From positions 1-42,663 of the forward strand of contig CALXFE010000013.1 of assembly GCA_944387545.1 (NCBI GenBank): 42,663 bases of DNA. The letters run 5' to 3'. This stretch comes from an uncultured Clostridia bacterium (GTDB taxonomy: Bacteria > Bacillota > Clostridia > TANB77 > CAG-508). Positions 28,614 to 37,175 of this stretch are shown here, piece after piece. The notes beneath the pieces are model-generated. The model had not been told where the DNA came from and did not search any database. It saw only the letters and a list, made by a program, of their open reading frames with translations. How positions within the stretch are numbered: the first letter of the stretch is position 1; each line of letters opens with the position of its first letter. The translations under genes and the position numbers were made by a program.

Positions 28614-31025
28614 ATGTTTCAAAATATAAATGAATATATTGTGCAAGATAGAAAAAAAGAAACAATAAACAAGTGGTCAGAAATTATAAAACGAAATAAT
28701 GTGATTATGTATATCCTTTCTTTTATGTTATCACTCGTTGGAATAGGAGGAAATTTTTCATTATTTAGTATCAGTATATTGGGAGCATGTTTTTCATCTT
28801 CAGTTCCACTTTTAGGTGTTATTATTGTAACATTAATTGGAAATAGTATAAGATTTGGTGTTGGGGGAGGTGTTGAATATTTCCTAACAAGCTTACTATT
28901 TTTTATAAGTATTTTTATAATAAAACCTAAATATAATGAAGATGAAAGAAATGAAAAAATAAAAGTAGGTAAAAATATTTTTATTTCTGTTTGTATTATT
29001 CAAATAGTGAAAGCACTATTTGCTACACTTACATTTTATGATATCTTACTAAGTATTACTTATGCAGTGATTGCTGTTGCATTTTATAAAATATTTACTA
29101 ATTCTGTATCTGTTATCGAGAATTTTGGAGAAAAACAAGCATTTTCAATAGAAGAAGTGATAGGGACAAGTCTTCTATTAGCGATAGCCGTAAGTGCTTT
29201 TTCAGATGTATCTATATTAGGGTTTTCAATAAGAAATATATTGAGTATATTAATTGTTCTAGTATTAGGATGGAAAAATGGTGTGTTAGTGGGGGCAACT
29301 TCTGGTGTAACCATAGGGGTAACATTGGGGATTATCACAGGAGGAGAACCAATTATGATAGCAGCATATGCTATTTCTGGAATGATAGCAGGCATATTAA
29401 ACCGATTTGGGAAAATAGGTGTCATTGTAGGATTTTGTATAGGAAATGTGATTTTAGCATATGCATCTAATGGATATACAGTAGAATTAATCTATTTTAA
29501 AGAAATATTATTAGCTTCTATCATGTTATTGGCTATACCAAAAAATGTAAATATTGATATAGAAGAATTTATGGGCGGTTCAAAATTCTTACCAATATCA
29601 AGAGAAAGAGGACTAACAAAGGAAAAAGAAACGGTAGAAAAATTAAATAATGTATCTGAGACAATCAAAAAAATGGCAGATTCTTATGCAAAAGAATCAA
29701 AGAAAATATATACAGCTGAAGAAAAAGAAGAAAACAAACAAATATTTATCAATGAATTATTAAATAATTTAGAACCATATACAGATAATTTATTATATGA
29801 AGACATTGCCAATGTAGATGGAAAAATCGTAGAAGAAATATTTGATTTGTTATTAGAAAAACAGGAAATAGAAAGAGCAGATTTGTTAAAGATTTTTGCA
29901 GACTGCAATAGTTACATAGTAGGCTTTGATGATAAAGAAGTAAGTTCTTATTTGGAAGAAAATATATTACAAATATTAAGAATGATTAACATATCCTATA
30001 AAGTTAGTAAAAATAATTTTGTCTGGAAAAGAAAATTGCAAGAAAGCAAGAAAAATATGGAAACACAATTAAATGGTGTTTCAAAAGTGATATCTGGAAT
30101 TGCTAAAGATTTAGAAAAAGATTCTATAGAAGAAAACAAATATACAAGACAAGAAATTGAAGTGATTGAATTATTAAAACAAAAAGAAATAGAAGTTAAT
30201 GAAGTAACCATTGCGAAAAAAGATAGATATATGATTAATCTATATATCAAAAAACCAGCAGATAATACGGTTATTGAAAAAATACTTTCAAAAGTATTAA
30301 AAGAAAATATCATATTGAACGAAGAAAACTCTACAGATACAGATCTGATTTATATATCGGATGACAAATATGTTATTGGATTTGCAACAGCAGATTCAAG
30401 TAAAAATCAAAGTGAAATTTCAGGTGATAACTTTATCAATACAAGATTAAAAGATGGAAAATATGTAATTGCTTTAAGTGATGGTATCGGAACAGGAAGA
30501 AAAGCAAATGAAAGTAGTATGCAAGCATTAGCTATGTTACAAAATTTATTATCTTCTGGATTTGATAAAAACAGTTCTATTGAACTAATTACATCAAGTT
30601 TAATTAGTAAAAATGAAGAAATATTTGCGACATTGGATATCGCAATCATTGATTTATATAAAGGGACAATTGAAATGATAAAAAGTGGCGCATGCCCAAC
30701 TTATATAAAGAAAAATAAAAGAGTGCAGATTATCAAATCAAATTCACTTCCAGCAGGAATGATTAATCAAGATAATATACAAGTATTTGATACAGATATA
30801 CAAAATGAACAAATCATGCTAATGTGTACAGATGGTATTTTAGATTCTAATATAGAATACAAAAACAAAGAATTATGGATAAAATATTTATTAGAAGATA
30901 TAGAAACGAAAAATACAAAAAAAATAGCAGATATCGTATTAAACGAAGCAATAGATAACAATTTTGGAAAAACAAAAGATGATATGAGTGTCATTGTATG
31001 TAAATTTATGCAAAAAGACATGTAA
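28614..31025 (+). CDS. spoIIE: Stage II sporulation protein E, PP2C-type phosphatase
   Basis: This 803-aa protein dephosphorylates SpoIIAA in the forespore and so releases sigma-F; it also sits at the polar septum. About ten membrane segments fill residues 30-330. A helical regulatory region with coiled-coil potential covers about 340-560. The PP2C/SpoIIE phosphatase domain is at about 575-803, with metal-binding motifs intact: S622-D623-G624 in LSDGIGTGRKANE, SGACPTYIKK, D740 in CTDGILDSN and D789/D790 in KDDMSVIV. The length is close to Bacillus SpoIIE (827). The start has AAAGGTGG about nine bases upstream. It heads a three-gene operon with a WG-repeat protein 19 bases downstream. In many Firmicutes the neighbours are tilS and ftsH, which are absent here. 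No certain promoter was found. Confidence 0.95.
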   Translation: MFQNINEYIVQDRKKETINKWSEIIKRNNVIMYILSFMLSLVGIGGNFSLFSISILGACFSSSVPLLGVIIVTLIGNSIRFGVGGGVEYFLTSLLFFISIFIIKPKYNEDERNEKIKVGKNIFISVCIIQIVKALFATLTFYDILLSITYAVIAVAFYKIFTNSVSVIENFGEKQAFSIEEVIGTSLLLAIAVSAFSDVSILGFSIRNILSILIVLVLGWKNGVLVGATSGVTIGVTLGIITGGEPIMIAAYAISGMIAGILNRFGKIGVIVGFCIGNVILAYASNGYTVELIYFKEILLASIMLLAIPKNVNIDIEEFMGGSKFLPISRERGLTKEKETVEKLNNVSETIKKMADSYAKESKKIYTAEEKEENKQIFINELLNNLEPYTDNLLYEDIANVDGKIVEEIFDLLLEKQEIERADLLKIFADCNSYIVGFDDKEVSSYLEENILQILRMINISYKVSKNNFVWKRKLQESKKNMETQLNGVSKVISGIAKDLEKDSIEENKYTRQEIEVIELLKQKEIEVNEVTIAKKDRYMINLYIKKPADNTVIEKILSKVLKENIILNEENSTDTDLIYISDDKYVIGFATADSSKNQSEISGDNFINTRLKDGKYVIALSDGIGTGRKANESSMQALAMLQNLLSSGFDKNSSIELITSSLISKNEEIFATLDIAIIDLYKGTIEMIKSGACPTYIKKNKRVQIIKSNSLPAGMINQDNIQVFDTDIQNEQIMLMCTDGILDSNIEYKNKELWIKYLLEDIETKNTKKIADIVLNEAIDNNFGKTKDDMSVIVCKFMQKDM

Positions 31026-31044
31026 AGTAGGAGGAAAAAATTTG

Positions 31045-32565
31045 ATGAGTAGAGGAAGAAGATATGAAGAACCAAAGTTAAATATAAAAAAAGTATTTGC
31101 AGTCATACTAGCGATTGTTGTTATCGTTATGTCTGTATTTATCATACAAGGAATTTTTTCGAAAGAAGAGAAGACTGGCGGTATTACGAGTAAAACGTAT
31201 TTTGCAGTATATAAAGATAACAAATGGGGGGTTATTGATGAAAATGGAGATACCATAATCGATCCTTCATATGAAGAAATGATTATTATCCCTAATAATA
31301 AAACAGATGTATTTCTTTGTACATATGATGTCAATTATGATACAGGAGAATATTCTACAAAAGCACTAAATAGTAAAAATCAAGAAATTTTTACAGAATA
31401 CAACAAAGTTGAAGCAATAGCCAATAATGATGAAAATCAGAATTTATGGTATGAAGAGAATGTATTAAAAGTACAAAAAGATGGAAAATGGGGATTGATA
31501 GATGATTCTGGAAAAGAGGTTTTAAAAACAGAATATGACAGTATAGAGGCGATAAAAGGAATAAAAAATGCGCTATTGATTCAAAAAGACGGAAAATATG
31601 GTGTGGCAGATGATGCTGGAAAAATTATCTTAGAACCGAACTATACAGAAATTACAAATTTAGGAGAAGATAATAAAGCAGGCTATATTGTAAAAGATGA
31701 TAGTGGGTTATATGGAATCATAGGTTATTCAAAAAATGTAGTGTTAGAAAATAAATACCAAGAAATTGAAAAGGTATATGGAAATGATGTATATGTTGTA
31801 TCACAAGATGGAAAACAAAAGGTTGTAAATGCAAATGGAGAAGATGTTCTAACAGAAGGATTTGAAGAAATATCTGCTATCTTAAAAACAAAAGACCAGG
31901 GTGTTATTTATGTTTCAAATGGGAAATATGGTGTGATGACACTTTCAGGAGAGGTAAAAATAGAAGCACAATATGATAATTTAGTAGAAGCAAAAGCAGG
32001 GATATTTATTGCAACAAAAGGAGATAAACGAGGCATTATTGATTTCAATAATAATGAAAAGGTTCCATTCAATTACAATACAATAAGCTATAATGAAAAA
32101 GGCGATATATATATTGCAGAAGACGAGAATATTAATAGTTACATTATGAATACTGACTTTGAAATAAAGCAAACGGGAATATTAATAGAAATCAATACAG
32201 ATGCAGGATATTTTGAATTAAGACAAAATGATGAATATGCATATTATAATTTCAAATTTGAAAAAAAAGACAAAAAAGAAATTTTGAATAATCATACATT
32301 GTATTTAGACAAAAAAGATAATCAATACGGGTATGTAGACAAAGAAGGAAATGTTGTGGTAGAATACATATATGATGATGCCACAGAGCAAAATGAATAT
32401 GGATATGCAGCTGTTAAAAAAGATGGAAAATGGGGGGCAATTAATAGTAAAGGAGAAGTGGTACAAGAGCCTAAATATAATTTAGATGACTATCTAATGA
32501 TTGATTTTATAGGAAAATGGCATCTAGGAAAAGATATCAATATGAATTATTATAACCAAGAATAA
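31045..32565 (+). CDS. WG-repeat membrane-anchored protein
   Basis: The frame opens at 30988 within spoIIE, but AGGAGG at 31029-31034 points to ATG 31045 (or TTG 31042), giving 506 aa. A basic N-terminus and one membrane segment at about 14-36 anchor it, with the rest probably outside the cell. Residues about 48-490 contain about nine WG repeats, short beta units such as NKWGVIDENGDTII, GKWGLIDDSGKEVL and GKWGAINSKGEVV, each followed by a P-x-Y or E-Y turn. The repeats in the middle are degenerate. WG repeats are widespread beta-repeat modules whose ligands are mostly unknown. It follows spoIIE by 19 bases and precedes the next gene by 23, so it is likely co-expressed with spoIIE. A sporulation role is inference. 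Confidence 0.85.
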   Translation: MSRGRRYEEPKLNIKKVFAVILAIVVIVMSVFIIQGIFSKEEKTGGITSKTYFAVYKDNKWGVIDENGDTIIDPSYEEMIIIPNNKTDVFLCTYDVNYDTGEYSTKALNSKNQEIFTEYNKVEAIANNDENQNLWYEENVLKVQKDGKWGLIDDSGKEVLKTEYDSIEAIKGIKNALLIQKDGKYGVADDAGKIILEPNYTEITNLGEDNKAGYIVKDDSGLYGIIGYSKNVVLENKYQEIEKVYGNDVYVVSQDGKQKVVNANGEDVLTEGFEEISAILKTKDQGVIYVSNGKYGVMTLSGEVKIEAQYDNLVEAKAGIFIATKGDKRGIIDFNNNEKVPFNYNTISYNEKGDIYIAEDENINSYIMNTDFEIKQTGILIEINTDAGYFELRQNDEYAYYNFKFEKKDKKEILNNHTLYLDKKDNQYGYVDKEGNVVVEYIYDDATEQNEYGYAAVKKDGKWGAINSKGEVVQEPKYNLDDYLMIDFIGKWHLGKDINMNYYNQE

Positions 32566-32588
32566 ATAAATAAAAAAAGGTGATAAAA

Positions 32589-33821
32589 ATGGAACTAAAG
32601 ATAAACTATCAATATACATATTTTATACATCCTTTTGTTGTAAAACAAAGGAAATACCAAAAATACATACTAAGTTTATTAAAAGATGAGAATTGTAAAT
32701 TAAAAAGATTTGAAAAAGAAAAGGACTTGAGATTATATAAATATTTTACGCCAAAAATGAGAGAGTTTTTGTTTTCAAGTTTTAGCTTTACAAATGCAAA
32801 ATATGCCAGATTTAAAGAAATGCCAATTGAAACACAATCAGCAGTACTTTCCAAGTATCCTTGCACGATATTTGAATATAGAATAAAAAAAGATATACAA
32901 GGCAAAGCGGGAGATGGAAAAGGAATCTTTTTTACAATTAGGAAAATAGAAATCATTTGTTTTCATACAGGAATATGTTTTTTATGTATGAAAACAAATA
33001 TTGAAGATGAACCAACTTTTTCAGATGTCTTAAATTTTAATTACAAATTCAGAGATATCAAGCAAGATAATAGAACATTAAATAATTATGATAAAATAAA
33101 CATTCAAACAGATAGTTTTGCAAGTATTGATAAATTAACAGACTTTATAAAAAAATTAACCGGTTCTAACATAGAGGCCATAAAACTAGATATTAATACA
33201 GAACGATTTTTAACCTATTCATACTTATGTGTGGATCAGGCAGCATGGAATTTAGAAAATACTTTTGACAAAATAGAAAATAGTTTTATAAAATTTGCAA
33301 GAATTTTACCAGCAGATAATTCAGCCAGTTTAAAAGAAGACGATATTTTATCATTATCAAAATGGAAATATACGAAGATGGGAATTACAAAACAAGGTGT
33401 GACATTATTTTCATCATCAACAGACATCAATAATTACACAATTTTACCAAATGAATTTGAACAGCAATATTTATATACATACATATTTGAGTTATATAAG
33501 AAAATATATTTAAAGAAAATAGGTCTCGCATTTAAAAACACAGCCAGAATAAAGAGCGTAAGAAAGGAATTTATCAATTTCACCAAAAATATATGGATTC
33601 AAGAAGTGACAGATGATGAAGCAGGAACCATGTTTGATTATAAAATAAAAGAAATGCTGGAATTGAATCAATTGTATAATGAAATTAAAAATGAATATGA
33701 CGTCTTATACAAAGAATTAAATATTGAAAAAAATAAAAAGTTAACAATTGTCATATCTGTAATATTAGTAGCATCATTAGTATTTAATATACTTAATTTT
33801 GTATTGTTATCGAAAAATTAG
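32589..33821 (+). CDS. Unknown protein with C-terminal membrane tail
   Basis: I do not recognise a named family. ATG 32589 follows AAAGGTGA and gives 410 aa; GTG 32580 in the same frame lies within the ribosome site. There is no signal peptide. The large N-terminal domain (about 1-320) includes NYQYTYFIHPFVVKQRKYQK, KYPCTIFEYRIKKDIQG and FDVRKIEIICF-like strands (here FFTIRKIEIICFHTGICF), then TERFLTYSYLCVDQ. Residues about 330-385 are helical with coiled-coil character. One membrane segment at about 386-406 lies at the extreme C-terminus, leaving almost nothing outside. The arrangement recalls CorA-type channels, but there is no GMN motif and only one clear membrane segment, so I do not claim transport. 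Similar uncharacterised proteins exist in clostridia. It is the last gene of the spoIIE operon, before a terminator. Confidence 0.75.
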   Translation: MELKINYQYTYFIHPFVVKQRKYQKYILSLLKDENCKLKRFEKEKDLRLYKYFTPKMREFLFSSFSFTNAKYARFKEMPIETQSAVLSKYPCTIFEYRIKKDIQGKAGDGKGIFFTIRKIEIICFHTGICFLCMKTNIEDEPTFSDVLNFNYKFRDIKQDNRTLNNYDKINIQTDSFASIDKLTDFIKKLTGSNIEAIKLDINTERFLTYSYLCVDQAAWNLENTFDKIENSFIKFARILPADNSASLKEDDILSLSKWKYTKMGITKQGVTLFSSSTDINNYTILPNEFEQQYLYTYIFELYKKIYLKKIGLAFKNTARIKSVRKEFINFTKNIWIQEVTDDEAGTMFDYKIKEMLELNQLYNEIKNEYDVLYKELNIEKNKKLTIVISVILVASLVFNILNFVLLSKN

Positions 33822-33826
33822 AATGA

Positions 33827-33861
33827 GTGCCAAAGGAGATGTGCCTTTTGGCACACTTTTA
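33827..33861 (+). terminator. Rho-independent terminator of the spoIIE operon
   Basis: GTGCCAAAGG (33827-33836) pairs with CCTTTTGGCAC (33844-33854) with one bulged T and a 7-base loop. CTTTTAT follows. Confidence 0.8.
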
Positions 33862-33954
33862 TCATATAAAGGTTTAGCATTAAGACGTGTTCTTTTGAGT
33901 GAAGAACGATAAAAAGAAAAAGTTAAAATCAAAAATAAGAAAAGGAAGAGGACT

Positions 33955-34335
33955 ATGAAGATTAGCTGTGGAACAGATATTATAGAAATTAAGCGAATAA
34001 AAGAAAGCATTGAAGACTTAGGAGAAAAATTCTTAGAACGTGTATATACAAATAAGGAAATCGCCTATTGCGAAAGTAAAAAAAGCCAAAAATATCAACA
34101 TTATGCAGCTAGATTTGCAGCAAAAGAAGCGGTATTCAAAGCAATATCAAACAAATTGAATAATAAATATGATATTGGATGGAAAAACATAGAAGTCATC
34201 AATAATGAAAATGGAAGACCACATGTCAATTTGTTAAATATAGAAATATTAGAAATAGAAGAGATGGATATCAGTATTTCACATTGCAAAGAATATGCAA
34301 CAGCAAATGTAGTAGTCATTTGGACACCCAAATGA
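33955..34335 (+). CDS. acpS: Holo-[acyl-carrier-protein] synthase
   Basis: This 126-aa cytoplasmic enzyme transfers 4'-phosphopantetheine from CoA to a serine of acyl carrier protein and so activates fatty acid synthesis. D8 in GTDIIEIKRI and E58 in RFAAKEAVFKA are the magnesium-binding residues of the family. DISISHCKEYATANVVV forms the C-terminal strand region. The length is normal for AcpS. The start is preceded by AAAAGGAAGAGG. It is followed after 19 bases by tatD, with which it is probably co-transcribed. An inverted repeat just upstream (GTTCTT/AAGAAC near 33890-33907) is of unknown use. Confidence 0.93.
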   Translation: MKISCGTDIIEIKRIKESIEDLGEKFLERVYTNKEIAYCESKKSQKYQHYAARFAAKEAVFKAISNKLNNKYDIGWKNIEVINNENGRPHVNLLNIEILEIEEMDISISHCKEYATANVVVIWTPK

Positions 34336-34354
34336 CTAAGGAGGTATATAAAAG

Positions 34355-35152
34355 ATGGAATTTTTTGATAGTCATTGTCATTTAGATGATGAGAGGTTTG
34401 ATGAAGATAGAGAAAATTTAATTGAGGAAATAAAAAAGGCAGATATTACAAAGTTTGTCTCTGCAGGATATAGTTTAAAAGGGTCTCAAAAAGGAGTGGA
34501 ATTATCTAAAAAATATGATTCTATTTATACAACTTGTGGCATTTCTCCTAACGATATTCCACAAACTGAAGAAGAATTGTGGAAAAATATAGAAGAAATT
34601 AGAGGTTTAGTAAAAGAAAATTTGCAAGATAAAAAAATTGTTGCGATAGGGGAAATAGGATTAGATTATCATTGGGAAAAGGATTTGCAAAGGAGAGACT
34701 TACAAAGACAAGCCTTTATGAAACAAATAGAGATGGCAAATGTATTTGATTTACCAATTGTGATTCATACAAGAGAAGCTGTTATGGATACCATTGAAAT
34801 ATTAAAGAAAAATCCTGTTAATAAAAAAGGTATTTTCCATTGTTGTCCATTAAATAGAGAATTAGTAAAGGAAGCATTGAAACTTGGATTTTATATTTCT
34901 TTTGCGGGTCCTGTAACATTTAAAAATTCAAAAAATGCAAAGGAAATCATTGAGCTGGTGCCAAATGATAAAATGCTAATAGAAACAGATAGCCCATATT
35001 TAGCACCAGAGCCAGTAAGAGGAACGAGAAATGATCCAAGAAATGTAAAATATATAGCACAAAAAATTGCAGATGTAAAAGAAATGACATTAGAGGAAAT
35101 TGCACAGATAACCTATCAGAATACGGAGAAGGTTTTTAATATTGATTCATGA
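34355..35152 (+). CDS. tatD: TatD family metal-dependent hydrolase
   Basis: This 265-aa protein has the TIM-barrel amidohydrolase pattern of TatD DNases: H7-C-H9-L-D in the first strand, E100 in GEIGLDYHW, H in VIHTREA, H in GIFHCCP, and the late D in ETDSPYLAPEPVRGTRNDP. TatD enzymes act as 3'-to-5' exonucleases and are implicated in DNA repair; the second copies in Firmicutes are often called YabD. The usual GxHP motif reads GISP here (near 62-65), a common variant. The start follows AAGGAGG. It is the second gene after acpS and ends at a strong bidirectional terminator. Confidence 0.92.
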   Translation: MEFFDSHCHLDDERFDEDRENLIEEIKKADITKFVSAGYSLKGSQKGVELSKKYDSIYTTCGISPNDIPQTEEELWKNIEEIRGLVKENLQDKKIVAIGEIGLDYHWEKDLQRRDLQRQAFMKQIEMANVFDLPIVIHTREAVMDTIEILKKNPVNKKGIFHCCPLNRELVKEALKLGFYISFAGPVTFKNSKNAKEIIELVPNDKMLIETDSPYLAPEPVRGTRNDPRNVKYIAQKIADVKEMTLEEIAQITYQNTEKVFNIDS

Positions 35153-35174
35153 TTTTATTCAATATATATTTGTA

Positions 35175-35213
35175 AAAAGCAATAATAGATAAGTAAAATC
35201 TATTATTGCTTTT
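35175..35213. terminator. Bidirectional terminator between tatD and htpX
   Basis: A perfect 16-bp stem (35175-35190 with 35198-35213) starting AAAAGC and ending GCTTTT has a 7-base loop. Because it is flanked by A on one side and T on the other, it can end transcripts from both convergent genes. Confidence 0.85.
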
Positions 35214-35253
35214 GTTATATATTCCTATTAATAATTATAAATCCATATTAAAG

Positions 35254-36159
35254 TTAATATTTTAAATTTCTTAAAGCTTCAATTCTATCAGCTGTACTTG
35301 GGTGTGTAGACCATATATTTGTCGTTTTTTTCTTAGCATTTTTCGCATTTTTCTTAAATGGATTAATAATATACATATTGGCAGTAGCATTGTTTGCCGT
35401 CTCTAATTGATTAGGGTCATTTTCTAATTTTTCCAAAGCAGAAATTAAACCATCTGGATTTCGAGTAAGTTCAACAGCTGTACTATCAGCCAAGAATTCT
35501 CTTTTTCTAGACAAAGCAAGTTGCATTAGAGAGCCAAATATGGGTGCTAAAATAAGGAAAACCAAGCCAATTAACATTAAAATACCATTTGCTTTACTAT
35601 CACTGTCTCTATCTTTCATTCCACCCCAAAATAAGGCACGGGAAAATAAATCTGATAACATGACAATAAATCCAACCATAACAGAAACGACACAACTTAA
35701 TCGAATATCGTAATTTTTAATATGGCTCATCTCATGTGCGATAACGCCTTCTAGTTCATAATAATCTAATTTTTCTAAAAGTCCAGTTGTTACACAAATA
35801 ACAGCATTTTGAGGGTTTCTACCTGTAGCAAAGGCATTTGGTTGGGCATCATCTACAACATAAAGTCTAGGTTTATTAGGAAGTCCTGATGTTACCATTA
35901 ATGCATCCAAAATATTGACTAATTTTTGATCTTCTTCTTTTGTGGCAGGTCGTGCTTTGTTAAGGGATAATACAATTTTATCACTATAATAATAGGAAGC
36001 CCATGCAGAACCTATAGAAAAAATCAGAGCGATAACAATAGACATAGTTCCTAATCTTAATGCATGACAAATATAGTAAACAATTAATGTAATGACTAAA
36101 ATAAATATGCCCACAATGAAGCCTGATTCAAGTTTGTTTCTTTTGCTAGTTTCAAACAT
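35254..36159 (-). CDS. htpX: Zinc metalloprotease HtpX
   Basis: This 301-aa M48 peptidase is a membrane protease that degrades damaged membrane proteins. Two N-terminal membrane segments lie at about 14-33 and 38-58, and further hydrophobic stretches at about 153-172 and 192-215. The zinc site is H142-E143-M144-S145-H146, with the third ligand E221 in REFLADSTA. FATGRNPQNA is a typical HtpX stretch. The C-terminal STHPSTADRIEALRNL is also conserved. It lies 87 bases downstream of lemA on the same strand, the common lemA-htpX pair, and is probably transcribed with it. Confidence 0.93.
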   Translation of the reverse strand: MFETSKRNKLESGFIVGIFILVITLIVYYICHALRLGTMSIVIALIFSIGSAWASYYYSDKIVLSLNKARPATKEEDQKLVNILDALMVTSGLPNKPRLYVVDDAQPNAFATGRNPQNAVICVTTGLLEKLDYYELEGVIAHEMSHIKNYDIRLSCVVSVMVGFIVMLSDLFSRALFWGGMKDRDSDSKANGILMLIGLVFLILAPIFGSLMQLALSRKREFLADSTAVELTRNPDGLISALEKLENDPNQLETANNATANMYIINPFKKNAKNAKKKTTNIWSTHPSTADRIEALRNLKY

Positions 36160-36246
36160 AATATTTTCATTCCTCTCATTAATTTTACGATGATTTCATG
36201 ATATATAAAGAAGGGACAAGACAAAACTTATCCCTTTCTATGATAA

Positions 36247-36804
36247 TTATTTTCCAAAATCTACTTTTACATTTTTTCTTGCTTCATCACTTTCAGCTTC
36301 AAATAAATCACGTGCTTTAAAGTTAAATATTCCAGCAATTATGTTAGATGGAAAAATTTCTAATTTTGTATTGTACATAGTTACAGTATCATTATAGAAT
36401 TGTCTTGAAAAAGAAATCTTATTTTCTGTGTTTCTAAGTTCTTCTGACAATTCTGAGAAATTTTGGTTTGCCTTTAAGTCAGGATAACTTTCAGATACTG
36501 CCATAATTGTTTTTAAAGCACTAGATAATTGATTATCTAATGAAGCTTTTTCAGCTATACTTTCTGTATTAGCCCATGAAGTTCTAAGTTTGGCAATTTT
36601 TTCAAAAGTATCTGATTCATGCGTCATATATCCTTTAACGGTTTCTACAAAATTAGGGATTAAATCAAATCTTCTTTGTAATTGAACATCAATTTGACTC
36701 CATGCATTGTCAACTTTTATTCTTGCTTGCACAAGGCTATTATACATACCAATAACAGCAATAATTACAATTACTACAATTGCTAATATAATCCAACCAA
36801 TCAT
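36247..36804 (-). CDS. lemA: LemA family protein
   Basis: This 185-aa membrane protein has one N-terminal membrane segment (about 1-22) and a long helical domain. Family hallmarks are YNSLVQARIKVDNAWSQIDVQLQRRFDLIPNFVETVKGY (shown here from residue 26) and ISFSRQFYNDTVTMYN. LemA proteins are of uncertain role but regularly pair with HtpX or membrane stress genes. The start is preceded by AAGGAGG on the minus strand. The divergent region upstream is shared with the 3D-domain gene on the plus strand. Confidence 0.92.
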   Translation of the reverse strand: MIGWIILAIVVIVIIAVIGMYNSLVQARIKVDNAWSQIDVQLQRRFDLIPNFVETVKGYMTHESDTFEKIAKLRTSWANTESIAEKASLDNQLSSALKTIMAVSESYPDLKANQNFSELSEELRNTENKISFSRQFYNDTVTMYNTKLEIFPSNIIAGIFNFKARDLFEAESDEARKNVKVDFGK

Positions 36805-37175
36805 TTATCAAATCCTCCTTAATCTTTATTATATACAAATAATACCATATTCATGAAATTTATACAATATGCATGTGAATAAATAATGAAAAAATATTGA
36901 AATTTTCATTATTTTCTTCAAACTTTATTAAAAAAATATAATAAAAATTAAAAAAAGTAATATTTTTTAAATATTTTTCATATAGTATAGTATAAGCAAA
37001 AAATGGACAAATATAAGTGATTTATAAAAAAATGAAGAAAAAAAACAGTGTGATATAAAATAAAAATATCCTTAGAAATACAAGGGATTTGGCACATATA
37101 TATGTTAAAATTTGACTTTTGCTTCAAAAAATAGTATAATATGATTGTGTTGCCAAAAGGAGGTAATTTAATTTT
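36805..37175. other. Divergent intergenic region between lemA and the 3D-domain gene
   Basis: This 371-base A/T-rich stretch has no coding capacity that I can support. On the right is the clear promoter of the 3D-domain gene (37112-37140). On the left a minus-strand TATAAT-like box near 36829 could serve lemA, but it lacks a good -35. TTTGGCA at 37088-37094 and TGCCAAA at 37151-37157 form an inverted pair around the promoter and may be an operator. Confidence 0.5.
37112..37140 (+). promoter_or_regulatory. Sigma-A-type promoter of the 3D-domain gene
   Basis: TTGACT at 37112-37117, a 17-base spacer and a perfect TATAAT at 37135-37140. The leader is only about 30 bases, with AAGGAGG at 37157-37163. 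Confidence 0.8.

Noticed and set aside
32589..33821. CorA-type magnesium channel
   Set aside because: There is no GMN motif and only one clear C-terminal membrane segment.
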